Assembly: GCA_031272615.1 (NCBI GenBank)
Contig: JAISTL010000018.1
Coordinates: forward strand, 1 to 6,760
Source: Methylobacteriaceae bacterium
GTDB lineage: Bacteria > Pseudomonadota > Alphaproteobacteria > Rhizobiales > Beijerinckiaceae
DNA: 6,760 bases
Reading direction: 5' to 3'
Below, one piece after another: positions 1 to 5,393 of this stretch. Position numbers and translations under genes: made by a program. A model generated the notes under the pieces. The model made no database searches, had not been told where the DNA came from, and saw nothing but the letters and a program-made list of their open reading frames with translations. Positions within the stretch are counted from its first letter, which is position 1. Each line of letters starts with the position of its first letter.

Positions 1-481
1 GGAAATCGCTTTCGTTCAGAAAATACGGGCCGTAATAGCCGATGCTTGCCGACCCCACCGAACGCCCGTCGGCGGTGAGGGAAAACCGTTCGGTGGTGAA
101 GGTTCCGTCGACATCCGGGCGGCGGGCCTCCATCAGGGTGATAATATCGGAGCGCACATGGGCGCACAGCGACATGTCATGGTTTTCCGCGTCCCACACC
201 GGGGCGCCCGCCGTATCGAACACCTTGATGATATAGCCGTCGGCCAGCGCCAGCATGCCGATGCCGTGGATGTAACTCACGTCCCAGGCGCCGGTCGACG
301 CGTCGTACTGACGGCTGATGTTGTCAATGATGTTTGCCATGCGGCTTTGCTGCCGCTCACGCACATACTCCTCGAACTTCCGGCCGATAAACACATCGGA
401 AAGCACGCCGATGAGCCCCACCGTCATCAGCACCAGCACCATGAACGCCAGCGACAATTGAGTGCGAAGGCCGCGGCGCAT
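1..481 (-). CDS. Sensor histidine kinase, N-terminal part (cut by window edge)
   Basis: This open frame starts at an ATG whose first base is 481 and runs without a stop for 160 codons to the window edge, so the HAMP, DHp and ATPase domains are not visible. One base separates it from the stop of the response regulator, and a GGGGGTGA stretch serves as ribosome binding site. Residues about 8-32 form a hydrophobic membrane segment. Residues about 33-160 form an extracytoplasmic sensor region holding the motif HDMSLCAHM (101-109) and ending in GYYGPYFLNESDF (148-160). From memory, related Bacillota sensor kinases show similar HDMxLC and YYGP motifs before their second membrane helix. The pairing with the adjacent regulator and the position in a copper operon suggest a CopS-like sensor. 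The His/Met/Cys cluster could bind metal, but that is inference. The kinase identity rests on this N-terminal pattern and on operon order, not on catalytic boxes. Confidence 0.82.
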   Translation of the reverse strand, partial: MRRGLRTQLSLAFMVLVLMTVGLIGVLSDVFIGRKFEEYVRERQQSRMANIIDNISRQYDASTGAWDVSYIHGIGMLALADGYIIKVFDTAGAPVWDAENHDMSLCAHVRSDIITLMEARRPDVDGTFTTERFSLTADGRSVGSASIGYYGPYFLNESDF

Positions 482-482
482 G

Positions 483-1187
483 TCACTCACCCCCGAACTT
501 GTAACCGACGCCATGCACCGTCAGCACATAACGCGGGTTGCGCGGGTCATCTTCGATTTTCTGGCGGAGATTCTTGATGTGGCTGTCAACGGCCCGGTCA
601 TATCCGTCAAAATCGTCGCCCAGCGCCGTTTCGATCAGTTCCTCCCGGGTGAAGGTCTTTCCCGGATACCTGACCAGGGCCGAAAGAAGCCGGAATTCGG
701 CAGGAGTGAGGGCCGCCGCCGCGCCCTTCTTCTTCACTTCGTTCTTGTCAAAACTGATGGTGAGGTCTCCGTCCCGCCAGGAATAACGGGCGGCGAGCGG
801 CGCCAGGTCCCTGGCCGAACGGCGCAGCACCGCCTCCACCCGCGCGCTGAGTTCCTTCAGGCTGAAGGGTTTGGTCACATAATCGTCAGCGCCGAGGGAC
901 AGCCCGTCGACAATATCGCTTTCCGCGACTTTCGCCGTCAGCATGATGACCGGAACCCGGGAGGTCTTGCGGATTTCCCGGCACACCTCCTCACCGGAGA
1001 TGTCGGGCAGCATCAGGTCAAGAATGACCAGCGCCGGCGGTTCCCGGTGGAACATCTCCAGCGCCTTGCGGCCGTTGACTGCGGCTTGAACCGTGAACCC
1101 CTTGCTCGTCAGGTAGGAAACGACAACCTCGAGAATTTTCAGTTCATCGTCCACCACCAGAATCGTCTTGCCGGCAGCGCCCATCAC
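483..1187 (-). CDS. OmpR/PhoB-family response regulator, probable copper-responsive CopR-like
   Basis: The product is a 234-residue two-component DNA-binding regulator, the usual length for this family. The receiver domain (about 7-122) has the acidic pair D13-D14, phosphoacceptor D57 in VILDLMLPD, T84 in MLTAK and K106 in TKPF. The C-terminal winged helix (about 137-233) shows LTPAEFRLL, the recognition-helix region DSHIKNLRQKIEDD and the closing TVHGVGYKF. The GTG at 1187 is taken as start because AGGGGA lies 8 bases upstream; the next codon, an ATG at 1184, is an equally possible start one residue shorter. The gene sits 37 bp after copZ and 1 bp before the histidine kinase, so the two signalling genes are translationally close. 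By family knowledge the kinase would phosphorylate D57 and the regulator would then bind promoter DNA. Copper as the signal is inferred from context; the domain assignment is certain. Confidence 0.95.
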   Translation of the reverse strand: MMGAAGKTILVVDDELKILEVVVSYLTSKGFTVQAAVNGRKALEMFHREPPALVILDLMLPDISGEEVCREIRKTSRVPVIMLTAKVAESDIVDGLSLGADDYVTKPFSLKELSARVEAVLRRSARDLAPLAARYSWRDGDLTISFDKNEVKKKGAAAALTPAEFRLLSALVRYPGKTFTREELIETALGDDFDGYDRAVDSHIKNLRQKIEDDPRNPRYVLTVHGVGYKFGGE

Positions 1188-1224
1188 ACCACACTTCCCC
1201 TGAGGGCCCGCGAAGGCTCATCCG

Positions 1225-1434
1225 TCAAGCCGCCAGTTCGTACCCCTGGTCTTCGATTTCCGCCTTGATGGCGTCCAGCGGGGCCTGGGCCGGATCATGT
1301 TCGACGGTTACGGTGCCGCCCGCGAGGTCCACGGCCACCGAGCCGACTCCCGCCAGTGCGCCCACCGCTTTGGTGACGGCCTTGACGCAATGCTCGCACG
1401 ACATGCCGTTAACTTTCAACACGGTTTTTTCCAT
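1225..1434 (-). CDS. copZ: Copper chaperone CopZ (single HMA domain)
   Basis: This is a 69-residue heavy-metal-associated domain protein, the typical CopZ size, with the Cu(+)-binding loop GMSCEHC (ligands C13 and C16) between the first strand and helix. The characteristic GYEL end of the ferredoxin-like fold is at 64-67. It is a cytosolic protein expected to carry Cu(+) and pass it to the N-terminal HMA domains of CopA, encoded two genes upstream in the same operon. The ATG at 1434 is preferred because GGAGAAGGA lies just before it. An in-frame ATG at 1449 would add five residues (MEKEP) but has no good ribosome binding site and its codons overlap this Shine-Dalgarno sequence. A mercury-binding MerP-like role is unlikely, given the neighbouring Cu(+)-ATPase and the absence of mer genes. 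Confidence 0.93.
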   Translation of the reverse strand: MEKTVLKVNGMSCEHCVKAVTKAVGALAGVGSVAVDLAGGTVTVEHDPAQAPLDAIKAEIEDQGYELAA

Positions 1435-1483
1435 TGGTTCCTTCTCCATTTTGTCCGGGCACGGCGTCCCTCACGCCCCCCTT

Positions 1484-1510
1484 GTTATCCCGTTCAACGC
1501 CGATTTTCAA
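1484..1510 (-). promoter_or_regulatory. Weak promoter-like pair in the 86-bp gap before copZ
   Basis: The gap 1435-1520 is the widest in the window. Read on the minus strand it holds TTGAAA (1505-1510) and GATAAC (1484-1489), 15 bp apart. The -35 match is fair, but the -10 matches only 4 of 6 bases and the spacer is short. It could give copZ and the two-component genes their own transcription start. This is a guess from pattern alone. Confidence 0.2.
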
Positions 1511-1514
1511 CGCC
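1493..1514. repeat. Direct repeat TTCAACGCC x2, 13-bp period
   Basis: TTCAACGCC occurs exactly at 1493-1501 and again at 1506-1514, in the gap between the unknown exported gene and copZ. OmpR-family regulators commonly bind direct repeats with a period near 10-12 bp, so this is a conceivable operator. The repeat overlaps the promoter-like element just described. It is short enough to be chance. Confidence 0.35.
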
Positions 1515-1520
1515 CGCCTG

Positions 1521-2216
1521 TCATTTCAGGTCAAAGGGTTTCAAAATCTTGTCCACTTCCGTCGGCTTGCCGTCGACATCCACCGTCACCTTGCCGAACA
1601 CCCAGCCCTGAATCTTTCCGGGGTCGACCCCCGCGCCGATCCACACCGCCGGGTCAAGCACAAAGACGATATCCTTGTCATTGGTCGCCATATCCTTGGC
1701 CCACTCGAACAGGTTGCCGCCGCCGAGCGAAACGCCGTAGTGCCCCAGCGACGCGTGGTAACCGATGACATCGGGCCGTTTGTCCACCAGCATTTTATAG
1801 GCGGCAAGCGCGTCGGTTGAAGCGTCGGCGGCCGGCGTATCCGAGCCGAGATCGGCGCCGACCGTCAGCAGGTCGCCCTCGTGTTTGATGTCCGCCGGCA
1901 GTTTGGCGGTATCCAGCCCCGCGTCAACAAACGGTTTGGCGTCAAACTGGATGAACACGTCATAGAGCGGGCTTTTGCCGTAATCGGCGCTCCAGAAAAA
2001 CCGGGCGCTGCCGTCGGGCGCCTTCAGCGACCATCCGGCGTTCTGTTTGTCAGCGGAAACATTGTCGGGAACGGCTTTCAGCAGCGCCTCGAAGGAGTCG
2101 ACGGAGGCTTTGCCGACCACATCGAGAGATTTTTCCAGGTCCGAACACGCGCCAGGCAGTCCCGACGCCGCGGCGATGACGGCCAATGCCGCCGGTTTTG
2201 TGAAAATGTGTTTCAT
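1521..2216 (-). CDS. Exported protein of unknown function, possible lipoprotein
   Basis: I do not recognise this 231-residue protein. Its first 24 residues look like a signal peptide: MKHIFTK, then a hydrophobic Ala-rich core, then GLPGAC. C24 could be lipidated, but Pro at -3 makes a poor lipobox, so ordinary cleavage is possible. The mature part has no other Cys and no Met/His cluster, so it shows no obvious metal site. It contains GYHASLGHYGVSLGGGNLF (about 152-170) and ends with a VFGKVTVDVDGKPTEVDKIL strand-like segment. The ATG is supported by an AGGGGGG ribosome binding site that begins inside the copA stop codon, 10 bp separating the genes. Lying between copA and copZ, it is probably co-expressed with copper efflux and acts outside the membrane. 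Coding composition matches its neighbours, so recent transfer is not indicated. Real gene: confident. Function: unknown. Confidence 0.88.
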   Translation of the reverse strand: MKHIFTKPAALAVIAAASGLPGACSDLEKSLDVVGKASVDSFEALLKAVPDNVSADKQNAGWSLKAPDGSARFFWSADYGKSPLYDVFIQFDAKPFVDAGLDTAKLPADIKHEGDLLTVGADLGSDTPAADASTDALAAYKMLVDKRPDVIGYHASLGHYGVSLGGGNLFEWAKDMATNDKDIVFVLDPAVWIGAGVDPGKIQGWVFGKVTVDVDGKPTEVDKILKPFDLK

Positions 2217-2226
2217 GCGGCCCCCC

Positions 2227-4695
2227 TCAGGCGCGTACAGGTTGAAATCTCTTCAAACGCAAGGCGTTCGTCAGCACCGAAACCGAGCTCAGGCTCATGG
2301 CGGCGGCGGCGAAAATCGGGTTCAGCAGCGGGCCGCCGAACAGATACAGGGCGCCGGCGGCAATCGGAATGCCGAGAACGTTGTAACCGAAGGCCCAGAA
2401 CAGGTTTTGCCTGATGTTGCGGATGGTGCGCCGCGACAGCTCGATGGCGGTGGGCACATCCATGAGGTCGGAGCGCATCAGCACGATATCCGCCGACTCC
2501 ATGGCGACGTCGGTTCCCGAACCGATGGCGATGCCGATGTCCGCCTGCGCCAGCGCCGGAGCGTCGTTGATGCCGTCGCCGACCATGGCGACCCTGCGCC
2601 CCTCCGCCTGCAGTTTCTTCACCTCGTCGGACTTATCCTGCGGCAGCACTTCGGCGAGCACCCGGTCAATGCCGACCTCGCGGGCGATGGCGGCGGCGGT
2701 GGTTTTGTTGTCGCCGGTGATCATCGCCACTTCGATGCCCATGCGGTGCAGGTTGTCGATGGCGGCGCGGCTCGAGGCCTTCACCGTGTCGGCCACGGCG
2801 ACGATACCGGCAATGGTGCCGTCCGCGGCGATATACATCGGGGTTTTGCCTTCGCCGGCAAGACGGTCGGACTCCGCTTGGAGGTTCGCCAGATCAACAG
2901 CGCGCTCCTCCATCAATTTGCGGTTGCCCGCCAGAACCTTGCGGCCGCCGACCTCCGCCTCGATGCCGCGACCGGGAAGCGACTCGAAGGCGTCAACCTT
3001 GAGGAATTCCAGGTTTTTCCCGCGGGCGTCGCGAACAATGGCCTGCCCCAGCGGGTGTTCGGACGCCGTCTCGGCGGAGGCGGCCATGCGCAGCAGCTCC
3101 TGCGGCTCGAGGCCGCCGGCCGTCACCACGTCCGTCACCGACGGCTGACCCTCGGTGATGGTTCCGGTTTTGTCGAAAACGATGGTGGTGACCTTGTGCG
3201 CCGTTTCCAGGGCTTCGCCGCCCTTGATGAGAATGCCGTTTTCCGCGCCTTTGCCGGTGCCCACCATGATGGCGGTGGGGGTGGCCAGACCGAGAGCGCA
3301 GGGGCAGGCGATGACCAGCACCGAGATGAAGATGGTCAGGGCGAATTCCAGGTTGCGTGAGCCGATATACCACGCGAGAGCGGCCACCAGGGCGATGACG
3401 CAGACGATGGGCACAAAATACCCCGAAACCACATCCGCCAGTTGGGCGATGGGCGCCTTGGACGCCTGGGCATCTTCCACCAGCTTGATAATCCGCGCCA
3501 GCGCCGTGTCGGCGCCGATTTTGTCGGCGCGGAAGCGCACGGTTCCCGTGGTGTTCAGGGAGGCGGCGTAAACCGGGTCTCCGGCGACTTTGTCCACCGG
3601 CATGCTTTCACCCGTCAGCATCGACTCGTCGATGGCGGTGTGGCCGTCGAGAACGGTGCCGTCCACGGGGATTTTGGCGCCGGGTTTGACCACCACGACA
3701 TCGCCGATTTCCACCTCGTCGATGGGCACTTCCTGTTCGGCGCCGCCACGGATGACAAAGGCGGTTTTCGGCGCCAGGCCCATCAGCTTCTGAATGGCGG
3801 CGCCGGTGCGGCCCCGCGACACCGCCTCCAGGGATTTCCCAAGTAAAATCAGTGTGATAATGACACCGGCGGTCTCGAAATAAAGCGACTCCACCGCGGA
3901 AAAATCCCCGGTCGCAATCCGGTAGACATTATAGATACTGTAGAGCACCGCCGCCGACGTGCCGATGGCGATGAGGGAATCCATGTTGGGCGAGCGCTGC
4001 AGCAGCGCCCTGAACCCAACGGTGTAAAACCGGTAACCCACACACACCACCGGAATGACCAGCAGGAGCTCGGTAAAACCGTAGATCAGCGGATAGCGCA
4101 TCGGGTCCAGGATCGCCGGGAACGGCAGGCGGACGAAGCTCACCATCGGCGCCATGGCCACATAAAGCAGCGGCAGGGCAAAAATGTAGGCAACGGTGAA
4201 CTTGGTCCACAGCAGGCGGATTTCCTTCTGCTTGCGGATGCGTTCCTCGTCGGCGGCATCACTTTTCGCCGCCTCCAGCGCCGTGTATCCCAGTTTTTCA
4301 ATCGCCGCCTTGATGGCGGAAAGCCGTACCTTCGACGGGTCATAGAGCACCGTCGCTTTTTCCGTCGCCAGGTTCACCGTCGCCCCGGCGACGCCGTCCA
4401 GTTTGCCGAGCACCTTTTCAATACGGCGGGCGCAGGCCGCGCAGGTCATGCCGCCGATGGGAATCGTCACGGTACTGCGGGAGGCTTTCTCTTCCGCCTC
4501 GTAGCCGATTCTGGTCACCGCATCGCGGATCATCGCCGGCGACAGCCCGGGATTGTCGTATTCCACATAGAGCTCTTCCGTCGCCGGGTTGACCCCCGCC
4601 CTGGCGACGCCGGCGAGTTTACCGACGGTCTTTTCGATCCGCCGGGCGCAGGCCGCGCAGGTCATGCCCCTGATATTGAAAACGAGACTTGTCAT
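2227..4695 (-). CDS. copA: Cu(+)-exporting P1B-1 ATPase CopA with two N-terminal HMA domains
   Basis: This 822-residue ATPase pumps Cu(+) out of the cytosol using ATP. Two HMA domains (about 3-68 and 75-140) each carry MTCAAC (C13/C16 and C85/C88). The membrane part follows, with the actuator motif TGES at 361-364, the transport-site CPC at 464-466, the phosphorylated D508 in DKTGT, SEHPLG at 545-550 for nucleotide binding, TGDN at 660-663 and GDGINDAP from 706. YN at 771-772 and MSLSS at 800-804 in the last two helices are the Cu(+) selectivity residues of the P1B-1 class, which argues against Zn, Cd or Co transport. The ATG at 4695 is chosen because GAGGG lies 8 bases upstream. A GTG at 4710 would add five residues (MRASG) and overlaps that site. 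All motifs are intact, and it lies 34 bp after the DUF2318 gene. Confidence 0.97.
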   Translation of the reverse strand: MTSLVFNIRGMTCAACARRIEKTVGKLAGVARAGVNPATEELYVEYDNPGLSPAMIRDAVTRIGYEAEEKASRSTVTIPIGGMTCAACARRIEKVLGKLDGVAGATVNLATEKATVLYDPSKVRLSAIKAAIEKLGYTALEAAKSDAADEERIRKQKEIRLLWTKFTVAYIFALPLLYVAMAPMVSFVRLPFPAILDPMRYPLIYGFTELLLVIPVVCVGYRFYTVGFRALLQRSPNMDSLIAIGTSAAVLYSIYNVYRIATGDFSAVESLYFETAGVIITLILLGKSLEAVSRGRTGAAIQKLMGLAPKTAFVIRGGAEQEVPIDEVEIGDVVVVKPGAKIPVDGTVLDGHTAIDESMLTGESMPVDKVAGDPVYAASLNTTGTVRFRADKIGADTALARIIKLVEDAQASKAPIAQLADVVSGYFVPIVCVIALVAALAWYIGSRNLEFALTIFISVLVIACPCALGLATPTAIMVGTGKGAENGILIKGGEALETAHKVTTIVFDKTGTITEGQPSVTDVVTAGGLEPQELLRMAASAETASEHPLGQAIVRDARGKNLEFLKVDAFESLPGRGIEAEVGGRKVLAGNRKLMEERAVDLANLQAESDRLAGEGKTPMYIAADGTIAGIVAVADTVKASSRAAIDNLHRMGIEVAMITGDNKTTAAAIAREVGIDRVLAEVLPQDKSDEVKKLQAEGRRVAMVGDGINDAPALAQADIGIAIGSGTDVAMESADIVLMRSDLMDVPTAIELSRRTIRNIRQNLFWAFGYNVLGIPIAAGALYLFGGPLLNPIFAAAAMSLSSVSVLTNALRLKRFQPVRA

Positions 4696-4729
4696 TCCGG
4701 ATGCCCTCACCCGCTTTTTCAGCGGTTTT

Positions 4730-5197
4730 TTACTTCCAGTTGGCGAAGAGTTCCCTGGAGCGCTGCAAAAACGCGTAGGGGATGGTGATGGTGTCTTCGG
4801 TGACCACCTTGTCCTCTTTGGTGATCGGCACCGGGTTGCAGCCGCCCCTCGTCACTTCCACGTCGTCCATGCGGAAACGGTTACCACAATTCTGGCACAC
4901 CAGATAGTTGCCCATCTGCTTGTAATAGCCCCGCCCCGACGCATAACACACCTGACAGGTGTTGAACGCCGTGCGCACACTGCCGTCGGACGCCCGGACG
5001 GCGATGACCCCCATCTCCGTCCCGTCCACGTTCACCGTATGGAATTTCGCCTTGTTGGTGACATCACCGACCCGGATGACCAGGTCCTCTCCGGCTTCGC
5101 CCGCCGCAGCCGCCGGGAGCGCCGGCAAAACCAGACACGCCGCCGACATCAGCAAAAAAGACCGTCTTGAAGGGTATTCCGTTGAAAAGACCATCAT
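4730..5197 (-). CDS. DUF2318 (FtrD-like) five-cysteine protein with Tat-type signal
   Basis: The 155-residue product begins with a twin-arginine-like signal, SRRSFLL (10-16), followed by a hydrophobic stretch ending in ALPAAAAG (about 26-33), so it is probably exported folded. The mature domain has the DUF2318 pattern: CQVC at 81-84, CQNCGNRF at 101-108 and GGCNP at 119-123, giving C81, C84, C101, C104 and C120. In the FtrABCD iron-uptake system, the related FtrD is a membrane protein thought to carry electrons through Fe-S chemistry; here only the soluble part is present. Tat export fits a protein that folds round a metal or Fe-S cofactor in the cytosol. Its start follows the stop of the small upstream gene directly, with AGGA 7 bases before the ATG, and a second ATG is the next codon. 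A role in redox or metal handling beside the cupredoxin fusion is inferred from the neighbourhood. Confidence 0.9.
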   Translation of the reverse strand: MMVFSTEYPSRRSFLLMSAACLVLPALPAAAAGEAGEDLVIRVGDVTNKAKFHTVNVDGTEMGVIAVRASDGSVRTAFNTCQVCYASGRGYYKQMGNYLVCQNCGNRFRMDDVEVTRGGCNPVPITKEDKVVTEDTITIPYAFLQRSRELFANWK

Positions 5198-5341
5198 TCA
5201 CTCTTCCTCATGGGTTTGGGCGGAGGGCCGGGCCGGCTGTTCCGCATCATCCGGTTTATCGCCTTTGTTCATGATCATCAGTCCGATGCCCAAGGCGATC
5301 AAGGGCAACCAGCAATGCCAATGGCTCAGTATCAGGTCCAC
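5198..5341 (-). CDS. Small single-pass membrane protein, 47 residues, unknown function
   Basis: A short frame lies between the cupredoxin fusion and the DUF2318 gene. The proposed GTG start at 5341 has AAGGAG about 10 bases upstream and gives 47 residues: a short N-terminus, SHWHCW (6-11), a hydrophobic helix (about 11-24), then a charged tail ending in HEEE. The same frame stays open upstream to an ATG at 5485, but that part reads antisense-like Ala/Gly/Arg codons made by the repeat in the upstream gene and overlaps that gene by about 90 bp, so the long version is unlikely. Its stop abuts the next ATG with no gap, which suggests translational coupling. The His-X-His-Cys motif at the membrane edge could hold a metal ion. 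Size and context recall short copper-operon membrane proteins such as DUF2933, but I cannot assign it. Start codon and reality are both moderately certain. Confidence 0.62.
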   Translation of the reverse strand: MDLILSHWHCWLPLIALGIGLMIMNKGDKPDDAEQPARPSAQTHEEE

Positions 5342-5393
5342 GTGTTCCGGGCTCCTTTTCAAGTTGCGACTCAAGCTCTGTTCAACGCTCCGT

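Noticed and set aside
462..1268. 268-residue plus-strand open frame
   Set aside because: Antisense shadow of the response regulator, whose receiver and winged-helix motifs are complete on the minus strand.
1463..1477. Inverted repeat GGCGT-CCCTC-ACGCC as a terminator before copZ
   Set aside because: A 5-bp stem with no following T run on the minus strand is too weak to call a terminator.
2047..3360. 437-residue plus-strand open frame
   Set aside because: It lies entirely opposite copA and the end of the next gene. Its product is rich in His, Arg and Gly with no domain, as expected from the antisense of a GC-rich coding frame.
4711..4731. Hairpin CCGCT-TTTTC-AGCGG followed by a T run on the plus strand, resembling a terminator
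   Set aside because: The stem is only 5 bp and the T run is on the strand with no genes; on the coding strand no T run follows, so it should not end transcription between DUF2318 and copA.
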